From Mesorhabditis belari (lineage: Eukaryota > Nematoda > Chromadorea > Rhabditida > Rhabditidae): a stretch of DNA of 64,000 nt. The notes under the pieces are model-generated. The model searched no databases. It had not been told where the DNA came from and worked only from the letters and a program-made list of their open reading frames with translations. Location: assembly GCA_958450365.1 (NCBI GenBank), contig CAUEEP010000740.1, positions 248,001 to 312,000 on the forward strand, in the 5' to 3' direction. The number at the start of each line of letters is the position of its first letter. Position 1 is the stretch's first letter. Both the position numbers and the translations under genes were made by a program. This document shows, in pieces, positions 35,801-56,700 of the stretch.

Positions 35801-38800
35801 TCCGTAAGCAAGTCAAAGTACATCCCTTTTCTTAGTACTTGCTTGCCGTACTTTGTACTGAACTGTACTTTTTAGTATAGTGCTTTAGCGTTGTGAAAAG
35901 AGCAAGCCTTTAAAAACCTAAACTTTCTTCAGCAATGACGCTTTTGTGGCAGTGGCTTGTGAGGATGAGACGTTGAGGATATTCGGTACAGTGAACTGTC
36001 AAGAATTGCACGAGCTGAGCGGACATGAAAGCAAGGTGAGCGAGATCATCTCTATTCATCAATCAATCATTTAGGTAAACGCTCTAGCCTGTGCCAATGA
36101 CGATTGTCAACTGTATGCAGCCACAAAATCAAAGATCTATTGCTATGATTTGCACACGGGACAGGTGGAGAGAAATGGAAAGAGTTTTATAAAGAATGAG
36201 TTCAGATTGTGGAAATAATGGATTGTGAGGAGAAGTCGCCGGTCACTTCACTCAAAGTAAGTTGACTGTTAGTTTCTCAAATCTTTTTATAAACTTTTAC
36301 AGTAATCCACAGGGTTGGGCAAAATTATCCGGACAACTTTTTGGAAAACTAGTTGTCGCACACTTAAATCATTTCAAAGTGTCAAGTTTTATATAGAAAA
36401 TTGTAGCCCTTAATCTTGGCTACATTTATCTACTAAAAACTATCCAATCGGATTATTTCTGTAGAAAATCGTCAAAAATGGTAGCTCGCCGGATAGGGAT
36501 CGACTAGCGCTCATTCATGGACTTTTTAAATGAGTTGTATAAATCCGATTGGGAAGTTTTTAGTAGATAAATGTAGCCAAGATTAAGGGCTACAATTTTC
36601 TATATAAAACTTGACATTTTGAAATCAATGAAGCATGAGACAACTACTTTTCCAAAAAGTTGTCCGGATAATTTTGCCCAACCCTGTAGATAATTTCAAA
36701 ATAGAACAAAACCTTTAATTTTTAAGTCAAAAAGTTGTCTAGGAATTCTATGATACCATGAGCTATGATACTATACTAGAATTCTATGATTCTATGATAA
36801 TTGAACTCGTGAAATTCAGTTTCTCTTTCATTCTCTATCATTTTCTTTCACAGAAATAGATAAACTGCCTAATTTGCATTTTGTAAATTGATCTGTAGAA
36901 TAATCATTTACGATTACGATCTGTATTGGATTACTTGCAAAAAAAAAACTTTTTGAATGAAGATCTTGAGAGTTGTGGTGAGAAATGAACTCTTTAAGAA
37001 GTAAATATTCATTTAATTATCAAAATCATTCATTTGTATCAACCGATGGCATTTCAGATCACATCGGACAACTATTTCCTGATCTCCGGTTGCGGGTGTG
37101 CTATTTCGGTGTGGAATGTTCGAGAAAGAATCCATGATAGTGTCGATGCTCTACAAGCAGATGAAGAGGGTTTTGTGACAGCGATTGCGATGAGTAATGA
37201 TGAAAAGGTCACAATTTGAGGGGCTATTTGAGGGAGATCTGTAATTTTACTTTTGCAACCGAAAGATTTCAGATCGCCGCATGTGGAACGCATAATGGAA
37301 TCGTGGCTCTATGGGATTTGGATATTTGCCAGTGCATTACAACTGTTCGTTTTTTGGCGATCTCTTGAAATAGAAAGCTTTACAGGTTGTTCAAAACAAG
37401 AATGTCTCAATTTCGGCCATTGCTTTCACTATCGATTCTTCATGTCTACTGTCAGCTAATAAGGTAGGTTCAGCTCGAATTTCTGCGTTTTCAAAATCCT
37501 TTCATAATCCTTAAATTTTATTCAAACTTTATCCTGATAGTTTTATTGTTCTTCGCCACGTAAGATCAAATTTCAAAAACTAGGGCAAGATTACAGTTTT
37601 GTAATCTTTACAGAAAAGGATACGTTTTGAAAAACGAAGAAGAACAAACTCTATTTTAATCTCTAAAGATTTCCTTTAGGATGGCCACATTTTGGTGCTT
37701 GACTCGGCTCATGGGAATGTGTTGAGAAATTGCAATGTAAGTAAAAGCTCAGCAAACGGATTGGATTAAATAGAAGAGTTTAGTATCATCAAACAGAAGT
37801 GATCTCGATTTGTTGTTTGGAGAATGGACGAGCGGTCACGTGTGATAAGTCGGGATTGCTTAAGGTTTGCATTTTCACAACACTCAAACAAGTAAAACTA
37901 GATTTAACTAGGGTTTGGATTTGGGGATTTTAAAAGTCACCAGGTTACAGTAACTTTCTTCTAGCACTTTTTAGAATACGTAGTCTATTTAACTTGACCA
38001 TAAATCCCTTTCCAGATGTGGGACGTGTTTGCTGATGAGGGTGAAAGTGAAGAACTATCAGCAAATGGTGTACTTCCGCCAATCTACGTGCCCCCTTCAG
38101 GAAGGATAATGATTGGACATGTGCCGAACACGAAAAAAGAGTGATTATTATGATTTATATCGTATAATGATAACTGAATATTTCTATAGGATGAAGATTT
38201 GGACTTTTGGGGACAACGCGTTGGCAATCAAGAATAAGGTATTGGGGCTCTAAAATGGCCAATCTATGACCGTTTCCAGGTTCAACACAACGAGGAGATC
38301 ACTTGCTTCTGTGCCACATCAATGGGATCACTTGTGGTCACCGGATCGACTGATCAATCGTTGAAAATCTGGCAAATCGACTCCGGGTTTCTCACGCAGG
38401 TTTGCGTAAACTGATCTCTACGCTTCAAAAAAATCTTTGTTGGAGACTTAAAAGGCACTGTTACCATAACCGTTTTAAAACTACCGTAATCTCACTAGTC
38501 TTACGATTCTGAAAACCCGGGTATTTCCTTCTTTCTTTCTTCCTTTCTTCTTCCACTTCCCTCTTTTTCTTAACAAGTTAATGTACCGGATAGCTCAGCG
38601 GTTAGAGCAATTGCCCGGAAAGCAGGAGATCGAGGGGTTCAATCTCCTCTCCGAAAATCTACTTTTTCTTGCCAATTCTTTCACTTCTTTATTACATAGT
38701 TTTCCCTATTATCGACCTGAACTCTCGAATTGACTCAAGTTTTGAAAGAACAGCTGGAGTACGGTAACTTGTTCTGAAGAGTATAGCTTAGAAAACACTA

Positions 38801-40170
38801 GAACCTGTAATCATAAACGCAAATCTAAGTCCATTCAGGTATTGGTCGGTCACGAAGATGTGGTTACATGCTGTGCTTTATCCGACGATGAACACGTTGT
38901 CGTATCTGGTAACAGATTTAGAAAAAATGAAGATAAACATCTATTCTATTACAGGCGCTCGAGATCACAAGGTGGTTTTGTGGTCGGTGCAGGTAAAGTA
39001 TTCAAGTAAATTTTTTAAAATAAAAGCTTTTAGACGGGTGACCCGATGAGGACCGTTTTGACGGGAAGTGCAGTCACGGCTGTGGCGATTACAGCTGATG
39101 GATCGGTTGCCTTTTCGGGTAATTTTAAAAAGTTGACATTTAATTGATAGCTGAGATTTTAGCCGATGAAGCCGGATGGATTGAGGCGTGGTTTGTTGAT
39201 AAAGGGACGCTTTTATCGTCGTTCAACGCACATAGACCGATCAAGTAAGGCAAAAATTAGAGTCCTTTTGGTTGATTCCTTTTCTAAAACTTTGTAAATT
39301 GCCATAATCTTGTTTATCCAACGTATTCTTTGGCACTCTGCTGAACCTTCATAAAAGCCAATTAAATGTAGAGATCTTGTAGAGAAATCAGAGGTAGATT
39401 ACGGTATTTTCCGGTAGTTTACGGTTTTAGAAAGTGAAAGGCTTAAGTAAGTATGACTCAAAATTTCACAACGTTTTTGTGAGCTTTTTAGCTTCTTGAA
39501 CCGTTAATCATTCTCAAAATTAGCGCTAGTAGAACCCATAAAAATCTGGGAACTTCAGGGTACTGAAAAAAAATGGAAAACTAAGAGAACGTTAGCTTAT
39601 TTTATTTGCATTCAATTTCAGATCACTGAGTCGATCATTTGATGCAAATCGAGTGATCGCGCATCTCTTGAAATGTGCTCAACTTCCGATTCTCTGTCTC
39701 CACAACACACCGGCGGGTCCGCACCTCGCGAAAGAGAGACGACGAAGTGCGCGAGCACATTCGATTAGCAGTGTCGGAAGTGAGTTAAATATCAAATGAA
39801 AAGAGGCAATCAATCTATCAAAGATTAAAAAACAATGTTTCTTTTCAGGCAATTTGAGCGAATCGAAGAAAGACTCAATGGCCAACATTGTCGTGCCAAG
39901 TACAAGCAATGGCTCCACCACGCCGAAGCCCATTCCGCCAAGGCCAACTTTCGATAAACTGGAAAGGTAAGAGAAAAAAGTCAAATTTTTCAAATTCAAT
40001 AAAATCCATCTACAGATCAAAATCCCGAACTTCACTTGTCGAAAAGGATCGAAGCACCGCATTGCCCGCTCAGGTAACTTTAACTAAAACATGTGGTTCT
40101 TCCAAAAAAAAAACCACAATTTCAGGTGGCCGCTCCAGCTCAAAAATCGAGTACATGTGCCATTTTATGA
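26894..40170 (+). CDS. NWD1-like NACHT/WD40 STAND protein with a C-terminal CaaX box
   Basis: Close to 50 small exons give roughly 1,600 residues, the size of NWD1-type proteins. The ATG at 26894 lies just behind a GTTTTAG acceptor (possible trans-splice site). The N-terminal module reads [39 protein letters not shown] and [15 protein letters not shown]. The NTPase has Walker A GPEMCGKT (about 30282-30306) and Walker [13 protein letters not shown] (about 30705-30740), then an all-helical middle part. From about 34390 a WD40 array follows: [67 protein letters not shown]. The tail is Ser/Pro-rich and ends CAIL-stop (TGA 40168-40170). Family members are regulated oligomerising scaffolds; the ligand is unknown. 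Two oddities: an in-frame TAA at about 28064 is avoided only by splicing at GAAACG/gttggg, and an A6 run at 29195-29200 breaks the frame. Confidence 0.8.
28251..28626. mobile_element. Foldback MITE (GGGGGTGGGRCAAATGCG), copy 2
   Basis: About 375 bp, near-palindromic, sharing terminal and internal words with the copy at 21220 (CAAATTTGGGCTAAAAGGCA, GACAAATCAGACCTC). It sits in the intron separating the N-terminal module from the rest of the NWD1-like gene. Confidence 0.8.
29016..29098. repeat. Perfect palindrome, 41-bp arms with a 1-bp spacer
   Basis: The left arm starts TATATGTTGTGTCCGATTTA and is followed by its exact complement. It begins 7 bp after the exon donor (GT at 29009-29010). The motif GTCCGATTTAGATT occurs twice per arm and resembles the terminal motif of the drh intron element (GTATCCGATTTGGATT). 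Confidence 0.9.
29385..29540 (-). repeat. tRNA-derived SINE, copy B (reverse)
   Basis: The reverse complement reads GGTACCGGATAGCTCCGTGA, then TCGAGGGTTCAATTCCCTC, with the same A-box, B-box and CTTTTCCTCTTTCTC-type flank as copies at 18405 and 38525. It lies immediately after an exon of the NWD1-like gene. Confidence 0.7.
32206..32430. mobile_element. MITE with about 65-bp inverted ends in the NWD1-like gene
   Basis: CTGGACAATGAAATATGATA onward and the inverse ending TATTTCATTGTACAG, both including CGATCGTCACTTTC/GTGACGATC and AACTCCCTTGTCTTT. It is flanked by TA on both sides and lies wholly within an intron. Confidence 0.8.
33010..33122. repeat. Tandem repeat, five copies of a 23-bp unit
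   Basis: The unit begins AACTAGGATTGGACG and ends CTAAATG; copies differ only at a C/T (GACGCC or GATGCC). It is in an intron of the NWD1-like gene. Confidence 0.9.
34727..34895. repeat. TCTAAAACGTG repeat family, intronic copy
   Basis: TTTCTAAAACGTGTCAACTT, then CGAAAGCTATCGTAATCCTG, and a diverged inverse (AGCTTACGGTAGTTTTAGAA). It is intronic in the NWD1-like gene. Confidence 0.6.
34981..35042. repeat. Near-perfect palindrome with 31-bp arms
   Basis: It is centred on GACCATGGTC; the arms CGATTTTGAGAGGTTGAAAA and the complement differ at one position. It is intronic. Confidence 0.85.
36310..36686. mobile_element. Near-full-length foldback MITE (CAGGGTTGGGCAAAATTATC)
   Basis: The ends are CAGGGTTGGGCAAAATTATC and the exact inverse, followed by TA on the right. 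The arms stay complementary for about 150 bp each (GTAGCCCTTAATCTTGGC, TTTATCTACTAAAAACT) around a short core. It is in an intron of the NWD1-like gene, with a degenerate relative at 20005. Confidence 0.85.
38525..38695 (+). repeat. tRNA-derived SINE, copy C
   Basis: Same layout as copy A: a TTCTTTCTTTCTTCC tract, AACAAGTTAATGTACCGGAT, A-box TAGCTCAGCGG, B-box GGGTTCAATCTCC, tail CTTGCCAATTC. It is in an intron of the NWD1-like gene, sense orientation. Confidence 0.7.
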
Positions 40171-40332
40171 CGTTGACTCTATTTCTCTACTCCACTAAAT
40201 TTACATATGTTCTCAGAAATTTGCATGTATAACGAAGAAAGAACAGACGAAGAGCCTTATTTATTTGTCGATATTTCTCTCTTTTTTATTCATTCGTTAC
40301 TTCGCCCCTCTTCGATTTCGTCGGGTATCACG

Positions 40333-40728
40333 ATGAACCTCTGGACAAATCAGGTTGGCTTTTCAATCTTGCTTTTTTGTTACTTAAATTTTTATTTCAG
40401 ACTCTAGCATGGTATGACTTCTTCACACCATTCGTCGCTTTTCTTTGGTATTTGGTAAGTTTTTGATTGGCTTTTAACAATTTACAAATGCTTTCATTTA
40501 GTTCATCACGTGGTTCTTGAGCATCACTATCATCCAGAATTTCTTCATCGGTGACACGCCTCCCAAACAGGTACGCTTTTTTTTCAAGTTGAGATGTGCT
40601 TTCAAAGCTTTCAAATACAACTTTAACTTTAGCCACCGTTCGGCACTTGTTGCGGCTGTTGCAACTTCGGTGCTCGCATTCGTCATCTTGTCAGCAAGAA
40701 TCAACAATCGCTGAAGGGAGAGCAATAA
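40333..40728 (+). CDS. Small predicted membrane protein with a cysteine cluster
   Basis: Four in-phase exons encode about 80 residues: MNLWTNQ, TLAWYDFFTPFVAFLWYL, FITWFLSITIIQNFFIGDTP, PKQ, then PPFGTCCGCCNFGARIRHL and SLKGEQ before the TAA at 40726-40728. The long hydrophobic stretch suggests one or two membrane helices; the CCGCC cluster beside it could be palmitoylated (inference). The frame stays open upstream to an ATG at 40225 behind a TTCTCAG acceptor, so a longer N-terminus is possible, though that extension looks like pyrimidine-rich leader. It lies only 160 bp after the NWD1-like gene on the same strand, so a shared operon is possible. An AATAAA lies near 40783. No family recognised. 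Confidence 0.6.
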
Positions 40729-40926
40729 CTTCAATACATCCATTTTTTTAAAGGTTTTCTGGTAGATACTCATGAGTGCGGTTCAATAAAACTGTGAGCT
40801 CCACGTTTATGCTTTGACAAAGATTAGACTAGAAAATAACAACAAACAATGCAAACGAATTTCTAACAACAACAGATCGATAACAAATAACAAAATGTAA
40901 CCATAACAAGGATAACAAAACAATGC

Positions 40927-47235
<6,309 letters not shown>

Positions 47236-48104
47236 CTTTCATTAATACCCGTTGAAAGATGACTAAAAAAAGTGATAGTGATGAAAACTAGAGTTGCTTA
47301 TCGATATTATCGATACAAACGGCATGCTCATGTTTGACTGTTCAGATCTCAGTTTCTAGAACAGCTATGAACATGAAAATTGTTTCATTGGAAATTCAAG
47401 AATGTCAGCTTTTGATTGCTATTTTATACATAGCGACTTTTAATGAGCTTATCACTACTTATCGAAAGTATATCGATAAGTAGTGATAAGCTTTTTAAGA
47501 CACTAACCTATGAGGATTTGCTATGTGTGTGGTAGCAATCAAAAGCTGACATTCTTGGCTTTCTAATGAAACAATTTGCAGATTGATAGCTGTTCTAGAA
47601 ACTAAGAGCTGAACGGTCAAACATAAGCTTGCCGTTTGTATCAATAATATCGATAAGCAGGTCTAATGAAAACATAAAAAGGGCTAATGTGAAGAAAAGC
47701 AATGATAACGAATCGAGAGTATGGGAAAGAAATTTGAAATTTGAAGACGTACAATCCAGTGGAAAGCGGTCGTGGTTATAACTCTTTTGAACATGGAAAA
47801 AGATATTCAGTTGCACAACTACTCCAGTCAAAAAAGTTGTGGCGAATGCATACACGTGTTTACAATTTACGTTGTGCCTAGGTTTTTCAAAGCTATTGAT
47901 GTTGCGGTGAAGAATTTGATCGGCTAATCAAAAAACCGCCTTACTTTTGAGCTCAATATGCGAAATTTTGTTTCACCACTTTGATTTCAAGAATAAAATT
48001 GCGTTTAATATGTGTATTATCTCTGACTATCTTTTTCCTACCCTTTGACTGATTTTTTTATTTTCAGTTGGTACAACTATCAAAAAGGGTCTTTCATCGA
48101 AGGA
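47236..48104. promoter_or_regulatory. Divergent promoter region between rpc-1 and smc-3
   Basis: 870 bp between the two start codons. It contains a foldback element (47297-47658). The rest (about 47660-48080) is AT-rich, with no supported exon and a TTTTCAG acceptor at 48061-48067, a plausible trans-splice site 38 bp before the smc-3 ATG. Confidence 0.5.
47297..47658. mobile_element. Foldback element in the rpc-1/smc-3 promoter region
   Basis: The ends GCTTATCGATATTATCGATA and the inverse are joined by long complementary arms (AGCTGACATTCTTG, TAGCTGTTCTAGAAACT). The centre is a second palindrome, GCTTATCACTACTTATCG and its complement, near 47448-47492. About 360 bp; no coding frame. Confidence 0.8.
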
Positions 48105-53520
<5,416 letters not shown>

Positions 53521-53674
53521 ATTGACCACAAATTTATTTCTGCCCATGCTTGAGATATTCTGCGTTTACATCTGCTTTTGTATTTGTTTGTCATAAATTA
53601 ACTTTTGTTGTTTGTTGTTTCCTTTCACATGATCTATATAAGATCTCATTCAAGTTTTTTGCTATGTCACGAGA

Positions 53675-53781
53675 AATAAATTTGATTGCTCCTAATCGTT
53701 AAAGTGAAAAGGACCTTCGGCGATAAAGGATCACTATTAGAAATTGCATTGGTTTAATACGGTATTTTTCATGTTTTTTAG
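53675..53781 (+). promoter_or_regulatory. Intercistronic region: smc-3 poly(A) signal and drh trans-splice acceptor
   Basis: AATAAA at 53675-53680 follows the smc-3 stop by about 155 bp. About 100 bp later TTTTTTAG (53774-53781) directly precedes the drh ATG. This spacing is that of nematode operons whose downstream gene receives SL2. A U-rich stretch lies between them. Confidence 0.55.
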
Positions 53782-56700
53782 ATGACGGGTTTAACATCAT
53801 CGCAAGAACTAGCGTTATTGGATCTTTATAAACGAGAAATTATAGCTCGATTACAGGCTATTTATTGGAATTCTGATCTCGGGAAATTTTTTAAGGTTGA
53901 CTAGCGTAAATTGGTTAGATATTTTTGGATTTCAAGGAGTTGCTCCCTTCGGCAAAACGCATCGATGAGTTGCGTTTGAAATTTGACGACGAAAAATTGT
54001 TTGCAGGAAAGCTATGGGATGAGTTGATGCTTTCTCCGATGAAGGTGCAAATTAAAGTCATTTTATCAAATTTTTTTTAAGGGTGCCATATACGTGACCT
54101 TGCTGAATTTTCTGGCCGAAGGTTGCAATCTGAAGGCCGAAGGTTGCAAATTTTGAGCTTGTTTTATGCTTGGGTTTAGAAAGTTTGGATCTTCATGCTT
54201 TATTGAATCTCACCACGAGGGAAAAAGAACGGAGGAGTTATTTCCAACAAGTAAATCATACTTTTAAGTCAACGAAGTGTTTCGTTAGGTTTTGATTCAT
54301 TATGAAAAGTTGATGCGCTTCGTTGATGTTGATAAAGTTCTCGACTTTCTCAAGACCATAGAACCTTATGAAAAAGTGGTCGAATTGATTGCACAAGATA
54401 TTCAAGGTTTGAAATGCAATTTTTTAAAGCAAGTCTGTTTTTAGAAGAAGATCCAGCGACAAAGAAAAAGATTTTGTTAAGGACAATTCCACGGCTTGGT
54501 TCAGAATCGTTCTTCGATATCTTGAAGTTGGTATTCAGTAGTTTACATTGATTTTGGTTACAGTACATATAGCATAATTGGTACTTGGAAACATTAATCA
54601 AATGTTTGTTTTAAAAAATCTTTCAGAGCTATGTATGATGGCAATGCGGATGTGAACGCTTTCATTGAGAAAATTGTACCAAACTTCTTAAGAAGATATG
54701 GTAAATCAGTTAAAACCCCATTAGATGTATAAAAACTTCAGAGCTACTTTGTGAAGATCGAATAAACAGTTCTTCGATAATACAGGTTTATTTATGCATC
54801 AAATAGCATTGCCTGATTTAGTTTATTGATACTTCTGATTCAATCAAGGATGCCATGGAAAAAAATTCAAGCAGCAAAGGATAAATCAAAAACACCATTC
54901 TCTTTCAATTTAAGATGGGATTCGTTGAGTGAACTCAAAAATGGGCCCATGAGAAAATTAATGCAAGCATTGGAGTTGCACATCAGCAAAGGTGCGAATT
55001 ACTATCTAAATAGGTATGAACTGTTTTCAGAAGAACCCATTCATTTGCGTGAGTATCAAAAAAGAATTGTGTGGCAACGCATTGGAAGGAGAAAACACAG
55101 TGAGAACGGTCGTTGATAAACATTACTTGCAAGCAAACGTTTAGATCATTTGTGCTCCGACTGGATCTGGAAAAACAATAGTCGCGGCCCACATAATTAA
55201 AGAATATCTCAAAAGTCAAAGCCTTAATAGGAAATCAAACCAACCGCTTAGAAAGGTAACTCGACAGCCATTGCTATTTTTCAAAAGTATTCTAGGTTCT
55301 TTTCTTAACTCCAACTACATGTATTTTGGATCAACAGGCAAACGCTATGAGGAAATATCTGCAACATGCTTACAAAGTAGATCAAAGTTGTAAAGCTTAT
55401 TATATGTTTTTGTTTTAAGATAATTACGACTTGTGGGGCGGATCAAACCCCGTTAGAAGGAGCAATTGAAGATAACGACGTTATATTTACGACTCCACAA
55501 ATGATCGTGTTAGTATTGATTATTTATTTTAACCTTTATCTGTTTTTAGTAACTTGTTAAAAAATGACGATTCTTATGGTGATATCGAATTTCCAAAAAA
55601 GCCCTTTCATTTGTCGACCTTTGGTATGATCGTTTTTGACGAAGTGCACGGAACGCGAAAAAATTCTCCATACAGTAGTAAGTTTGTGCTTTTGGGTTTC
55701 GAGTTGAATAGTTTAGACATTATGCAGCAATATCACCGGGATAAATTTGCGGCAAAAACCGGCAAAGAGGAACTACCACAAGTTAACACATATTCTAAAC
55801 ATATAAAAGGCCTATTTAGATCATTGGGTTAACGGCTTCGATTGGAGTTGGTAACTCGAAAGACAGGGAACAAGCGCTTAAATATGTCATTTCGGTTGTT
55901 TTTTTTTTCAAAAGTAGATATGCGTTTGTCCGTCCAATACTTGCTCCTTTACCTGCTCACTTTCTAGATGTGCGCACTACTTGATTCCCCGACTCTTTCA
56001 ATGGTTCGGAACAATCACGATGATCTAGATCGCTATTCTACGCCTACAACAGATGGTAGGATTCCCGAGATCATGTATTACGTTTGTATTTAGAATGTTG
56101 GAAGTCGATCTCAGTCGACGAAAACCAAGGACTCTTCATTAATGCGCTTATAGATCTTATGTTTGCTTTAGAAAAAGACATCTTAAAATTGATTGGTTAG
56201 TGCTTTTATTTGTGAACTTTCTATAATTTATTTAGAAAGCACCCATAAATTACCTGAGTATCATTTTTTTCGGAACCTAACTGATGATTTTGGTTATTCA
56301 AAATTTGCCAATCCTGAAGTGCTATCAAAACCTCCAACTGAGAAAGGAGAAGGTTAGTAATTTTTAGTTTCAAAGTACGCAACTTCGATTTAGCATACGA
56401 ACACTGGCTTTCCAATGCGATGCGAAGGCTGGTCCCCGAAGATTCAAAGCTATCTGAGTTGACAAAGGCTAAGATTCTCAAGAAAATGGAAGTTCTGCAA
56501 GTAAGTTGAAAAGTACTTATTATCTGGGAATATAAGTGTTTAGAAGCTTTTTGATGGTCTTCAAATGGCGTCGCTTTTTCCCACTAACTACACTCTGGAT
56601 GAACTGCAACAGTATTTTTCGAATGAAAACTTCCAAAAGATAGATCCACACGCTGTAACACTGTGGCAATGTTTGGTGGCCTTTTTTGTTTAAATCATAT

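Noticed and set aside
39679..40062. 127-codon minus-strand frame
   Set aside because: Antisense of the Ser/Pro-rich tail exons of the NWD1-like gene.
47660..48060. Additional exon of smc-3 or a separate gene in the divergent promoter
   Set aside because: Some open frames exist but none shows conserved sequence; the smc-3 ATG at 48105 already gives the canonical N-terminus.
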